From a virus: a stretch of DNA of 36,884 bases. The position numbers and the translations under genes are program-made. This document shows positions 28,101-33,615 of the stretch, piece after piece. Position 1 is the first letter of the stretch; every line of letters begins with the position of its first letter. The stretch covers positions 1 through 36,884 of the IMG/VR virus record IMGVR_UViG_3300037585_001775; one strand, 5' to 3'. The notes under the pieces are model-generated. The model was not told the origin of the DNA. It did not search any database and worked only from the letters and a program-made list of their open reading frames with translations.

Positions 28101-29100
28101 ATATACACGTTTAACTAAGAAAGCTTTATCAGATTTGGTTAATAGAAGAGGTGATCCTAAAACGCATATATCAAAGATTGCATATTACGGTGCTGTACAA
28201 AGTATTGTATTCTTAGCTTTACAACAAGCACTAGCGCAATCTTTGTGGGGTGACGATGAAGAGGAATTAGACAAAGATTTAAAAAGAGTTTTTAATGGAG
28301 CATTAGAATCGTTCTTATCAGGTACTGGTATACATGGTAAAATAGTATCAACTATAAAAAATACAGTTGGAACTTACCAAGAAGAAAAAGCAAAGCCAAA
28401 GTGGAAAAGAGAAAATGCTAACGTCTTATTAGAAGTACTTAGTTTTTCTCCACCAATAGGTAGTAAGTTAAGAAAAATATGGCAAGCTTTGCAAGCTGAA
28501 TATTATGACGATGACGGAAAACTCAGTGAAGAACTTGGTTTCCGTATAGAAAGCCCTAAGTTATATTTTTGGACTAGTTTAATTGAGGCTGCTACAAATA
28601 TACCATTACAAAGATTAGTTAGAAAAGCTAATAATATAGAAGAAGCTATAACAAGCCAACACTCTCTGCTTAATAGAATAATGTTAGGGATGGGTTGGAG
28701 CGTTTGGGATTTAGGTATTAAAGATGAAGATACAGTCGCAGCTAAAGAGCGCGTTGCAGAAAAGAAAGAGATTGAAAAAGAAGAAAAGAAAAAAGAAGAT
28801 AAGATTATAAAAGAACAAGAAAAAGAAGAGGAGAAGAAAAGAGAAGAAGAAGAAAAGAAAGCTAAAGGTATTAAAACTATTAGATGTTCTGGTATAAGAT
28901 CTAATGGTGAGAGATGTGGTAATACGACTGAGACGGCTGATAAAACTTGGAAGTGTTATCACCACATGGACTTCACTGACGGGGACGATAGAGACGGCGA
29001 TGGAATCAAAGAATATAGATGCACGGCTATAAAAAAGAATGGTGATAGATGTAAGAACAAAACTGAGAATGAGAGTAAAAAATGTTATGCTCACCAATAA
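19129..29100 (+). CDS. Giant multidomain internal virion ('polyvalent'-style) protein
   Basis: At 3323 residues this is the largest gene in the window, probably an ejected virion protein carrying several enzymes. In order: a short opening (IEYILSGESIKVSP) and a Lys-rich linker; long Tyr/Asn/Glu coiled coil (about 100-340); hydrophobic glycine-rich segments near 744-768, 840-865 and 885-900; HELLH (1122-1126), a zincin-type metal site; a sigma-region-2-like helix (1372-1405, tentative). Next comes a HAD phosphatase split by a P-loop kinase (FDFDDTLA at 2184, GSAGSGKS at 2219, VLTARP at 2461, FVDDA at 2517). A large helical C-terminal region typical of phage polyvalent proteins follows (about 2570-3240). 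Two zinc fingers close it: C3253/C3263/C3276/H3279 and C3298/C3308/C3319/H3322. IK(Y/F)SK motifs recur at domain borders. The overall virion role is inferred; the kinase, HAD and zinc motifs are seen directly. Confidence 0.85.
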   Translation: MIEYILSGESIKVSPEDEKQFLADNPDAKIAGAIPQSQEQKEDYLKMPSFKPKEEDTKINQSPSSNDENINVEEPQAPSGNEADPPKKNLKKNKETKTKNYDEITVEDLLSQIEKDKIKLEEGGYEGNLVNYDTQIKEYDALLEGSDFQEFRDASDSVVNYETELIDLNTNIEEQVKILEDLQPKKLDYEAQLDELAKESLDQEKQLKDLEAQFEDIDLSDPSPENFAKYNELVGNYNTLYEEYESKGVDYQSLYTEYDDYVGEYNKLYEVYENSFNDMDVKFKEFEAAQEKYNNLFPDYKIKEDERNNLITERNNYYAEYKQIFDTHQEDVRQYNLKSRKGAPVVNPNPINLTYLESRSISMHKGDIAVDEYGNMDSSYIVGKDAIENKFTVNNKLFKYYKTNPDAWISAKTSMGWFLNNGVWDGADYKSHGWEHKGQTNEKVLEEHREKNGTLTYKKDDDGNITYGYQKSEYLHGDNSFEELTFGEWLKEYDELTEIASFQGLTPWQMENDAIDFNNDLHKGPYAEGYFNNIPDKLKQEIIEKVIINRTHMYNPAKQQLAEMTDEEKEINSVDRNDIAKYYRSGFSSGYLDGDQMDEFLMYGKEINLDGLDTAEERENWLNNNGLAYDANQWMMQSGLWRWVTKSSMGVATNVTKMGYGLLQTVESEALMQGVMEGKTIDQMVEEGDISKIRKLQDGADELANMWSTKYFDEKGEIMTPTDLISEGRVWDAAQVASEQAISNVYSFALTAWNPLFGAAIIGTSVYGQELSENLETRFIDEGIRLKPGDKTTLRRSALLNAGSEFIGEYIGGKLFRYGSNMIRGGASKDVVKEFTDNYISTYVKGFFYGFGAEGSSEALTAYLQDEVDVHMWGDEIDFKQRFENISNSFIIGGLLGGPITSTTNIMGKPSRNDVLVALSPLEWRQEVASLEAKKQETINQIDKSKGSTKAALEKRLELIDAKLNAKNKQLQSVFEHMSNKELTNYAKKYKRLNELYKTQRNTDLPQDMRDEAKGEIETILNDLNSVTKSFVNVEVEKSIGDFLANVDQIRRRGGTRGFGSDLKIKYLDTSEEVDKALKEKGIDKKASNSDGLFYRNVDGKSTIYVNVPVAAATGQTNVLGHELLHYIMSKNFKTNNAAMRPMVTALTDFLGETDEGKAILNSLNTRLANNGYLDQNGRIKEGNLEEYLELLTDLMDKNEMPMPSSKPKSLASSLKDIMTGFGFGTVNLDTGEQIFDFLKTYTKNVNRKGRLGEITKRRVGKVKIKSKLYSDAQVKAQAARGRGSRDETVAQKESKSEQSEQDIYTENTLQELGQSGWDNVNWKTHGTNFAVKTIQDEKLLDRLIAAQLKVPMSPARTKDFINKVLSELTPHIKRFDPTINDNLFGWINSQIGNKATAVYNREYKPGQRTVDIDAKTPDGALIYQPISEDLTPEEMMIAKQESESDQKKTKKTLAKILKLDNKLIQEFIDALTLAFGTKLPEVAINRKQAKIFEKELLKIVTDKVRIKIQKLFGTELAYNEFIKNDLLPLLNLLPSEALRDMEKMVGGKKYPNGRKILATQVKLGRKKDVEKYQKKLDAQGKPMVPLTVDPAKAAATKINVPIRLPNPTSQELLAFFRGTNAEAVLGYQPPGAYQSGMLGARKDKVAELLTREIAKDYAMKVIRDPKVMQKITNIEALQNRIIKDSHEAEIGVILDRAPDAGYDDLDINIKYSKSEVIDQLRFLVDLSVDLGYENVIDDNGNFLLNKEFPEMSALAIQKLTELEDAGVIEEIVSARFKSGVQKLEGVPQSVKDDFENVGNLKYNTPILDQLEVDMQYMAINYFGPEVMKATGYEIIGYKNRILNSPEKVVDKEATRKNNGKTIYKKDENGNFISGEYYERKQVTIKKVGKVKKTKIPLDKNLVLKDVRIFNKSKPVFKKVIKVQDKTSTKADKLKDKEYTDLIPEIENANLANILLAKHILKSIVIAVRKKQISPVSALNFLQMQTSIVNGIRGLSRLDLVEFLDGSQAANSSHPDFKEAIIYYKSKGIRINKGETLESTVIKKKLVQKGEHTGAMSNTSLDVVPLFFNNADIDTSLDLILNAHSQTLTSVYKTDVIDDGPGGSTSRGEFKRYNVLKPQDQANFIGINGQSLEDVRIERGISKIEAEIVVKASTSHNKYMSMQDAINNRIKYSKTGKAQGMSTFDFDDTLARTKSGIRYTIPNNTGKPMPGKKVIFLAGSAGSGKSNVVKQLGLEKQGYKMVNQDISLEWLAKNSGLPTDMRDFTPEQASKWGSLQWEARDIAQRKATKFRGRGDGVIVDGTGASTVSMFTQVQKYKDAGYDVQMLFVDSSLETALTRNQTRKERSLKDFIVTRNWESVQKNKKAFKEEFGDNFAEVNTDKLKQGDPMPKSLVNKMDKFTNSYIKGRLTAEEFANKGGDLLDQGAKFDFSEFNKVVDGTPGPLLDKARNRAKKYGTKDMFVLTARPQQSAFAIQQFLKGQGLDIPIENITGLANSTGEAKAQWMLDKFAEGYNDMYFVDDAIQNVKAVKQVLDQLDIKSEVVQAKIKFSKSASREFNEIIEQSQGTKADKIISQAEAMKTGKNKGWWRFFVPPSAEDFKGLMYRFLGTGKQGEQHMEWFKENLLDPFAKGIRSWNAYKQGMVNEWKQLKKDFKSVHKSLYKNVAGTKFTTDAAIRVYLWDKAGFDIPGLDTETKNKLISYVKGNTKVKQYADTLSKITRTKEGYIQPKEGWSVGTIASDLNDIVTKVGRKQFLQDWIENKNAIFNPDNMNKIEALYGTNFKKALENILYRMENGTNRRLSPDSNVNALLDWINGSVGAIMFFNMRSATLQTLSTVNFINWNDNNIFKAAKAFANQKQFWKDFAMLFNSPQLKQRRKGIQTDVSAAELSSTFAGGKASPRKVINYLLQLGFTPTQIVDSVAIAFGGASFYRNRFDTYKKQGMTDKQASDKAMLDFQEIAEETQQSSREDMVSQQQASVLGRVVLAFQNTTMQYTRLTKKALSDLVNRRGDPKTHISKIAYYGAVQSIVFLALQQALAQSLWGDDEEELDKDLKRVFNGALESFLSGTGIHGKIVSTIKNTVGTYQEEKAKPKWKRENANVLLEVLSFSPPIGSKLRKIWQALQAEYYDDDGKLSEELGFRIESPKLYFWTSLIEAATNIPLQRLVRKANNIEEAITSQHSLLNRIMLGMGWSVWDLGIKDEDTVAAKERVAEKKEIEKEEKKKEDKIIKEQEKEEEKKREEEEKKAKGIKTIRCSGIRSNGERCGNTTETADKTWKCYHHMDFTDGDDRDGDGIKEYRCTAIKKNGDRCKNKTENESKKCYAHQ
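25678..26691 (+). other. HAD phosphatase domain with inserted P-loop kinase (within the giant protein)
   Basis: HAD motif I (D2185-F-D2187-D-T2189) is followed within 30 residues by a Walker A loop (G2219 to S2226, Lys2225), an NQD site soon after it, IVDGTGAS and an Arg-rich lid (RNQTRKER). Some 230 residues later HAD motif II (T2463 in VLTARP) and motif IV (D2519/D2520 in YFVDDA) appear. The kinase therefore sits between the first and second HAD motifs. The kinase part resembles polynucleotide-kinase and zeta-toxin-type kinases. Together they suggest nucleic-acid 5'-phosphorylation and 3'-dephosphorylation, but the substrate is not proven. Confidence 0.75.
28885..29097 (+). other. Tandem zinc fingers at the giant protein's C-terminus
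   Basis: Two copies of the pattern C-x9-C-x10/12-C-x2-H occupy residues 3253-3279 and 3298-3322. Both share RC(S/T)xI(R/K)xNG(E/D)RC then CYxH. This matches the small zinc-binding module I know as DUF5763-like, found at protein ends in phages and bacteria. Between the copies lies DDRDGDGIKE, a calcium-loop-like segment. The function could be nucleic acid or membrane contact; only metal binding is well supported. Confidence 0.72.
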
Positions 29101-29102
29101 AC

Positions 29103-29119
29103 GTGTAATTATAATAAAG
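29103..29119 (+). promoter_or_regulatory. Weak match to the promoter-like motif
   Basis: GTGTAATTATAATAAAG resembles the first half of the motif at 7452 and 17278 (TGTAAYTATA, then AT) but lacks the ATAG half of the palindrome. It begins 35 nt before the start codon at 29138 and follows the giant gene directly, a sensible place for a promoter for the small-gene cluster. It is a tentative call. Confidence 0.25.
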
Positions 29120-29137
29120 AAACAATAAATTAAAAAT

Positions 29138-29323
29138 ATGATAAATTGGATAAATTCTTGGAAATCAAGTAACAAAAAGAATAAAATAGATTTCACATTC
29201 AGATTTGGATGGTTAACAATATGGGAGATAAAGTGGTGCGCTGCTTGTAAAAGCGAAGACACATGTTGTAAAAATAAGTTTAGAATAATGTTGTTAAACT
29301 TTGGCTTTGAAATAGGATCATGA
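29138..29323 (+). CDS. Small Trp/Cys-rich protein, function unknown
   Basis: The 61-residue protein has five Trp and a Cys cluster (C34-A-A-C37 then C43-C44), enough for a small metal or disulfide site. The middle (FTFRFGWLTIWEIKW) is aromatic and hydrophobic, but too short and too polar to call a membrane helix. Its stop overlaps the next start as ATGA, and the four genes from here to 30343 form an unbroken overlapping chain, which is the main evidence that it is real. I do not recognise a family. It could be a small virion or lysis accessory. Confidence 0.6.
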   Translation: MINWINSWKSSNKKNKIDFTFRFGWLTIWEIKWCAACKSEDTCCKNKFRIMLLNFGFEIGS

Positions 29324-29541
29324 AATTTATAAACAACAGTCAGCTAGAATATAGAAAAGCTATTAAAGATGGTAATATTGTTAATAAAGGTAAAGATAAA
29401 ACTATAACTCTACCCGCGAATACTACTATATCTTTTGGTGAAATGACGGAAAGCAGAGGAAAATATTCTATAGTTATGACTGTTGTTAAGGATTTTGGTA
29501 AAGGTAATGTGTCCAAGGCAGTAATTTTAAATTTAGTATAA
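29320..29541 (+). CDS. Small protein of unknown function
   Basis: The 73-residue product is predicted mainly beta strand (TITLPANTTISFGEMTESRG, then YSIVMTVVKDFGKGN) with a lysine-rich N-terminal half and no cysteine, signal peptide or membrane helix. Both ends are coupled: it starts inside an ATGA overlap with the upstream gene and its TAA shares its last base with the next ATG. A competing frame on the opposite strand over the same bases has no such coupling. A minor virion or tail-tip component is possible, but nothing in the sequence specifies it. Confidence 0.6.
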   Translation: MKFINNSQLEYRKAIKDGNIVNKGKDKTITLPANTTISFGEMTESRGKYSIVMTVVKDFGKGNVSKAVILNLV

Positions 29542-29852
29542 TGGCTGGTATATATAAACAAATAGATAATAATAGCGGATCAGCACAAACAATAACTGTT
29601 ATAACTAAAGGCTCTGGGGTAAGTGGTAATATTAAAAAAATATTAATAGCAAATGAGAACACATCTAATGCTGTTGATATAACGGTAGATTTACATGATG
29701 GTACAAATACTTTTACTATAATAAAAGAAGTAGAAGTACCAGTTAAAACATCACTAGTACTGTCAGATAACATAAGTTTTGATAGTAATGCTTTTAGTTT
29801 AAGGATAACAACAGGTGGCACAACTCCTCTTATAACTGTAATAATAAAATAA
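29541..29852 (+). CDS. Small beta-rich protein, possibly structural
   Basis: The 103-residue protein reads as a compact beta sandwich: alternating hydrophobic residues in TITVITKGSGVSGNIKKILIAN, then VDITVDLHDGTNTFTII, then SFSLRITTGG and a terminal TVIIK. It contains no helix-rich stretch and no catalytic motif. It is joined by 1-nt TAATG overlaps to the genes on both sides, one being the lysis candidate. Proteins like this in phages are often small decoration or tail-tip pieces; that is only an analogy here. The family is not recognised. Confidence 0.6.
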   Translation: MAGIYKQIDNNSGSAQTITVITKGSGVSGNIKKILIANENTSNAVDITVDLHDGTNTFTIIKEVEVPVKTSLVLSDNISFDSNAFSLRITTGGTTPLITVIIK

Positions 29853-30343
29853 TGAAATTAGAAGTAATTAGATTTTCAAGTGGTACAGATAGTACTAATG
29901 GAATATTATTAGAAGTAATAGAACAAGGTAATGATATAGATGGGTTGTGGCAACAGAAAAAATTTTTAGCATACACATTAGAAGATGAAAAAAGAGATAC
30001 AAAAGTTCTTGGAGAAACGAGAATCCCAGACGGTGATTATAAACTGGGTCTTAGGAAAGTTGGAGGATATCATGCAAGGTACACAAAGAGATTTCCTCAC
30101 ATACATATTGGTATGCTTCATGTTCTTAATGTTCCTGGCTTTGAGTATATACTTATCCATTGTGGAAACACCGATGAGCATACAGCAGGTTGTTTATTGG
30201 TAGGTGATTCACAGGAGAACAATCAAATAGTAACAAATGGATTTATAGGTAAATCCACTCAAGCATATAAAAGAATATATCCACGTATAGCAGAAGTTAT
30301 AGAATGTGGAGAAGAAGTAACAATAACATATAAAACCATATAA
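29852..30343 (+). CDS. DUF5675-family protein, candidate endolysin
   Basis: The 163-residue protein matches DUF5675 as I know it: TLEDEKRDTKVLGETRIPDG, then DYKLGLRKVGGYH, then HIGMLHVLNVPGFEYILIH, followed by CGNTDEHTAGCLLVGDS. The His and the Cys in H-C-G-N-x5-H-x-A-G-C recall L,D-transpeptidase-type (YkuD-like) active sites, so a cell-wall-cleaving or cell-wall-modifying enzyme is plausible, with C in AGCLLVG as the candidate nucleophile. There is no signal peptide, so it would need a holin or another route across the membrane; a one-membrane-segment protein is encoded at 33756. Family assignment is good; lysis function is inferred. Confidence 0.75.
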   Translation: MKLEVIRFSSGTDSTNGILLEVIEQGNDIDGLWQQKKFLAYTLEDEKRDTKVLGETRIPDGDYKLGLRKVGGYHARYTKRFPHIHIGMLHVLNVPGFEYILIHCGNTDEHTAGCLLVGDSQENNQIVTNGFIGKSTQAYKRIYPRIAEVIECGEEVTITYKTI

Positions 30344-30345
30344 TT

Positions 30346-30726
30346 ATGGCGTTTAAACTGAATGGATGGTCTGCTTTTACAAAGGATGTGGTAACTAAGC
30401 GTAAGAAAAAACATGCTAGATCTATCCGAGAAGGGGTTGGTAACATTACTGAGGATGGTAAAGTTGAGACACATAGAATGGTTAGTGATATAAAGGATAA
30501 TCCCACGGGTACATATAGTGTTTGGCCTTCTATTACATTTGATGAACAGGGTGATAAAGTATCACAATCAAAAGATGAAGCTATTACCGCTGGGGAACTT
30601 TATCAATTTAAAAACAAAAAGAAAGCTAAAAAATTTGCTTATGGATCTTGGAAAAAAGGTAAAGATAGAAGAGAAGCTATGAAAGCTTATAGAGAAATGA
30701 AAAAAACAAAGAAAAAGAAAAAATAA
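30346..30726 (+). CDS. MAFK-tagged basic protein with a phage 'HxM...W.SI' domain
   Basis: The 126-residue protein begins MAFKLNGWSAFTK, one of six copies of a shared N-terminal peptide in this cluster. Its middle, DGKVETHRMVSDIKDNPTG then YSVWPSITFDEQGDKV, and the later KFAYGSWKKGKD resemble a short domain I recall in many phage virion-associated proteins that carry 'STHLM...VFPTLF...GSWK'. The C-terminus is strongly basic (KKTKKKKK) and could bind DNA. It starts 2 nt after the DUF5675 gene and its stop is immediately followed by the ATG of the outer-membrane protein. Function unknown; virion cargo is a reasonable guess. Confidence 0.68.
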   Translation: MAFKLNGWSAFTKDVVTKRKKKHARSIREGVGNITEDGKVETHRMVSDIKDNPTGTYSVWPSITFDEQGDKVSQSKDEAITAGELYQFKNKKKAKKFAYGSWKKGKDRREAMKAYREMKKTKKKKK

Positions 30727-31788
30727 ATGAAAAAAATATTATTACTATTAGTAGTATTACTAATATCATGTGCAACTCCTAAAAAATGCTGTGCACAAAC
30801 TAAAGACTTTTTTAAGTACTCTACTTTTTATACATCAGTAACAACTAGCACACCATTTACAGAAAGAGAGGATTATATAGCAGTTGATAAAGGTTATGAG
30901 GATGTAACGTGGGTCTCACCTTACGACTACAATTTAACGCTAGGCCTGCGCAAAATAGCAAGATTCGATTATGAAACAAAACGTCAAACATGGTATACAG
31001 GTACTGAAAGAAATACTGCAGACAACGTTACTGTTGGTAACGCTCCTGGTTGGGAGTACCTTTTTAATTATTCTTTTATACGGAATCGCGGTGACAAGTT
31101 TACTGAGCAAAATTTCTGGCTTAGGTACCTTGGAAACCTTTTCGTTGTCAAAGCACAATACACAGATAATCAAAGAGTAAATTTAAAATACTCTTCTTTA
31201 GATTATAGATTTAGATTTAATAAAGGTAATTGGGATTTAACTGTTGGTACTGTATTTAGAATACACCCAGTATATGGTATAAATCCTATTGAAGATTTCT
31301 GGACACCAGGTGAATCAACATTTCAAGAATTAGCAGAAGACTTTGGTTACGCATCAGAGCAATGGGTACAGGGTTTTTATGTAGATCAAAACTGGTATGA
31401 TGTTAGTAGCGGTGATTCTATATTGATTGCTACATCAAATGATGAATTTTACAACTGGCATTTTGGAGATGCTGTAGCGAGGTTTAATGCACAAGAATTA
31501 GATAAATTAGGAATGCAGAAAGAGCTTAGTGCTGTTATAGGTTTAGCTTATTATAAATACACACCAACATTATGGATACACGCGTGGTATAATTGTTTAC
31601 CTTATCACCGTGGCTTAGATGACTACTCATATGATTATGAAGGTAGTACTATAGAATGGGATGCTGGTTTAGTATTTGGAACTAGAATAACAAAAAACCT
31701 TGGGGCTTTCATAGAAGGAACCCATATGAAGTACTGGGGTAAAACAATTTATGAAGTTAAGTTTGGGTTTAACTATTTAATATTTTAA
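30727..31788 (+). CDS. Predicted outer-membrane beta-barrel protein
   Basis: The 353-residue protein starts with a signal peptide (MKKILLLLVVLLISCATP); LISC fits a lipobox, while CCAQT a few residues on could be a signal peptidase I site in flavobacterial style. The mature part is rich in aromatic residues and alternating strands (YDYNLTLGLRKIARFDYET, FWLRYLGNLFVVKAQY, SLDYRFRFNKGNWDLTVGTV) and ends KFGFNYLIF, with the C-terminal Phe that outer-membrane barrels use for BAM insertion. This suggests a barrel placed in the host outer membrane. Roles could include blocking a receptor, weakening the envelope for release, or transport; none is shown. A periplasmic beta protein is the alternative. 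Confidence 0.72.
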   Translation: MKKILLLLVVLLISCATPKKCCAQTKDFFKYSTFYTSVTTSTPFTEREDYIAVDKGYEDVTWVSPYDYNLTLGLRKIARFDYETKRQTWYTGTERNTADNVTVGNAPGWEYLFNYSFIRNRGDKFTEQNFWLRYLGNLFVVKAQYTDNQRVNLKYSSLDYRFRFNKGNWDLTVGTVFRIHPVYGINPIEDFWTPGESTFQELAEDFGYASEQWVQGFYVDQNWYDVSSGDSILIATSNDEFYNWHFGDAVARFNAQELDKLGMQKELSAVIGLAYYKYTPTLWIHAWYNCLPYHRGLDDYSYDYEGSTIEWDAGLVFGTRITKNLGAFIEGTHMKYWGKTIYEVKFGFNYLIF

Positions 31789-31791
31789 GAT

Positions 31792-32106
31792 ATGACATTT
31801 AAAATGAAAGGGTTTTCTGCTTTTACCAAAAAAACTGATAAAGATTACGAACCGCAAACTAAAACTAGGGGTTATAAAGGTGGTCACCATGCTGATATGA
31901 TGCCTCAAACTGAGATGGATAAAGCTGATGTCGGTAGATTAGAAGGCGAAATCATGGGTATATATGATAATGAATATCACGAAGCTAAAGAAGATGGTGA
32001 TACCTCAGCACAAAAAAGACTTGAACAAAGAATGTTAAAGCTAAAAAGAGAAATAGAAAGAAGAGGTGGTAAAGATGAAAGCGGCGTTAATATGAGTGAA
32101 TTTTAA
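31792..32106 (+). CDS. MAFKM-tagged small charged protein
   Basis: The 104-residue protein opens MTFKMKGFSAFTKK, nearly identical to the opening of the next gene's product (MAFKMSGFSAFTKT), after which the two proteins diverge completely. The rest is charged and helical (DKADVGRLEGEIMGIYDNEY, then RLEQRMLKLKREIERRGG), with a His-rich turn GGHHADMMPQTEMD. The gene follows the outer-membrane protein by 3 nt and precedes the next by 12 nt. The coiled-coil-like C-terminus suggests an oligomer. I do not recognise a family; it may be packed in the virion if the tag is a targeting signal. Confidence 0.62.
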   Translation: MTFKMKGFSAFTKKTDKDYEPQTKTRGYKGGHHADMMPQTEMDKADVGRLEGEIMGIYDNEYHEAKEDGDTSAQKRLEQRMLKLKREIERRGGKDESGVNMSEF

Positions 32107-32118
32107 AATAAATAAGAT

Positions 32119-32376
32119 ATGGCATTTAAGATGAGCGGTTTTTCCGCATTTACAAAAACAAATGGAGATGATAAGAAAAAAATAGCTGAAAATCAAGATC
32201 CAGCAACTGGTGAAAATAGACAAGAGCAAGCTTTATCAAGTATTAAATCTATGGAAAGTGATTTAAAAAGATTAAGAAAAGAAGGTAGAACAGAAGATGA
32301 ACTTAAACAATTAAAACTAACGCTTGCTAAAAATAAAAAAGAGTACCAAAATAAATACAAACAAATATTTGAATAA
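32119..32376 (+). CDS. MAFKM-tagged small coiled-coil protein
   Basis: The 85-residue product has the shared opening MAFKMSGFSAFTKT, a polar linker rich in Lys, Asp and Gln (NGDDKKKIAENQDPATGENR), and one long helix (residues about 45-85) with heptad-like Leu/Met/Lys/Glu content (SSIKSMESDLKRLRKEGR). It has no cysteine or membrane segment. It ends 3 nt before the exported T9SS-like protein. Both this gene and the previous one are preceded by AAGAT just before ATG. Possible role: an oligomerising cargo or scaffold-like piece; this is a guess. Confidence 0.62.
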   Translation: MAFKMSGFSAFTKTNGDDKKKIAENQDPATGENRQEQALSSIKSMESDLKRLRKEGRTEDELKQLKLTLAKNKKEYQNKYKQIFE

Positions 32377-32379
32377 ACT

Positions 32380-33135
32380 ATGAAAAAATATACTATAATT
32401 TTATTTGCGTTTATAAGCTCGTTCGCTTACTCGCAACTTGACTTTCAACAATTATGCTTAGACTGCGCTGAACAAAACGGTTTCTATTGTGGAGACGATC
32501 CAGCCAACTGGACACAGTATTCACCTAACGGATGTGTGCCTAACGGCCCAAATATGTTTTATCTAAATGATGGCTGGGAAGATTGTGTAGACGGATCTGA
32601 TGAAGCTGAAGCTGTGCCAACAGTAGCAACTGATTGTGCTCCTCCACCTCCACCACCGTGTGATACTGTTTATGTTGACACACCAGTTTATATCTATGAA
32701 ACTTTATTCCAAACAGATACTATATACCAAACGGAATATATTACGCAGATAGTTGTTGATACAATAGTCGAAACAGAGTTCATTACATTATTCGAGCAAA
32801 TATTTGTCACTGACACCTTATACATGGAAGGCGCTTTAGACACGCTATATGTAGACGTTATAGAGTATGTAGACGTGTTTATTTATGACACAATAGTGGA
32901 AATAGAAACTGAATATATAGAATTTTTTACTACAGATACTATTATAGAATATATAGAAATAATTAACACAGAATATTTAGATTGTGATACAGGACTTCCT
33001 TGCACTTCAAATATACCTGAGCTTATAAATAAATATAACAAAAATAGTGTAATCTATAATATTAATGGGCAAGCAATAAAAGAAAGAGAAGGATTATATA
33101 TAGAAGATGGTAAAGTTAAACTTAAAATAAAATAA
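32380..33135 (+). CDS. Exported LDLa-like protein with T9SS-like C-terminal tail
   Basis: The 251-residue protein begins with a clear flavobacterial signal peptide (MKKYTIILFAFISSFAYSQ). Residues 26-86 are Cys-rich (C26, C29, C37, C52, C69, C86) and contain WEDCVDGSDE (66-75), the calcium-binding signature of LDL-receptor class A modules, although one of the usual six cysteines is replaced. A Pro run follows (87-92), then about 110 residues of acidic beta repeats with DT(I/V/L)Y and TEYI units, likely a stalk. The end, residues 225-251 (IYNINGQAIKE, then GLYIEDGKVKLKIK), resembles the C-terminal sorting tail of type IX secretion cargo. It is probably a cell-surface protein of the infected host. 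T9SS use is inferred. Confidence 0.7.
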   Translation: MKKYTIILFAFISSFAYSQLDFQQLCLDCAEQNGFYCGDDPANWTQYSPNGCVPNGPNMFYLNDGWEDCVDGSDEAEAVPTVATDCAPPPPPPCDTVYVDTPVYIYETLFQTDTIYQTEYITQIVVDTIVETEFITLFEQIFVTDTLYMEGALDTLYVDVIEYVDVFIYDTIVEIETEYIEFFTTDTIIEYIEIINTEYLDCDTGLPCTSNIPELINKYNKNSVIYNINGQAIKEREGLYIEDGKVKLKIK

Positions 33136-33138
33136 ATT

Positions 33139-33591
33139 ATGGCATTTAAAATGAAAAACACAGCGTATTATAAAAAAAAGTTTAATGAAAGCGAAATGAG
33201 TTCCCCGTATAATAAATCTGGAGCATTTAAAAGGGCAGGAGACTACTCATTAGAAACAGGGCAAAGATTGTCTAAAGAAGAGGCTGACGATCTAATAGCA
33301 GAAGAAGGTTCTGGTAGTGTAGTAAGTACTTATCAAGACGCTGTTGATAGAGCTAAAACTCCTGAAGAAAAAGCGGAGGCTGAAGCTAGAATGGAGGAAC
33401 TAAAAAGTACAGAAGAAGGTAGAGATCTAATAGAAAAAGATAAGGCAGAAACAGAGTATCTAGAGGGAACGTATGACGAGGGAAGAACCCCTGGAGAGCA
33501 AACTTTTTCTATCGCAACAGATGATATTGATCCTGAAGGAACTTTAGTAGAAGGTTGGGCTAGAAAAAATAAGAGGCAAAAAAGAGATTAA
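33139..33591 (+). CDS. MAFKM-tagged acidic helical protein
   Basis: The 150-residue protein starts MAFKMKNTAYYKKKF, a shorter match to the shared tag (MAFKMK retained, the GFSAFTK half diverged). A helical charged body follows (RLSKEEADDLIAEEG, RAKTPEEKAEAEARMEELK), then an Asp/Glu-rich end that closes with a basic tail (WARKNKRQKRD). It begins 3 nt after the exported LDLa-like gene. No membrane segment, cysteine or catalytic motif is seen. Family not recognised. The charge pattern (basic N-terminus, acidic middle, basic C-terminus) is shared in part with other tagged proteins nearby. Confidence 0.6.
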   Translation: MAFKMKNTAYYKKKFNESEMSSPYNKSGAFKRAGDYSLETGQRLSKEEADDLIAEEGSGSVVSTYQDAVDRAKTPEEKAEAEARMEELKSTEEGRDLIEKDKAETEYLEGTYDEGRTPGEQTFSIATDDIDPEGTLVEGWARKNKRQKRD

Positions 33592-33615
33592 AAACTATTT
33601 ATAAAATAAATAATT

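Noticed and set aside
28711-29262. Leftward 183-codon frame rich in Phe and Leu
   Set aside because: It is the reverse complement of Lys/Glu-rich codons and of the zinc-finger end of the giant protein, a typical shadow of A-rich coding sequence.
29340-29561. Leftward 73-codon frame opposite the gene at 29320
   Set aside because: The rightward frame is tied to both neighbours by ATGA and TAATG overlaps; the leftward one has no context.
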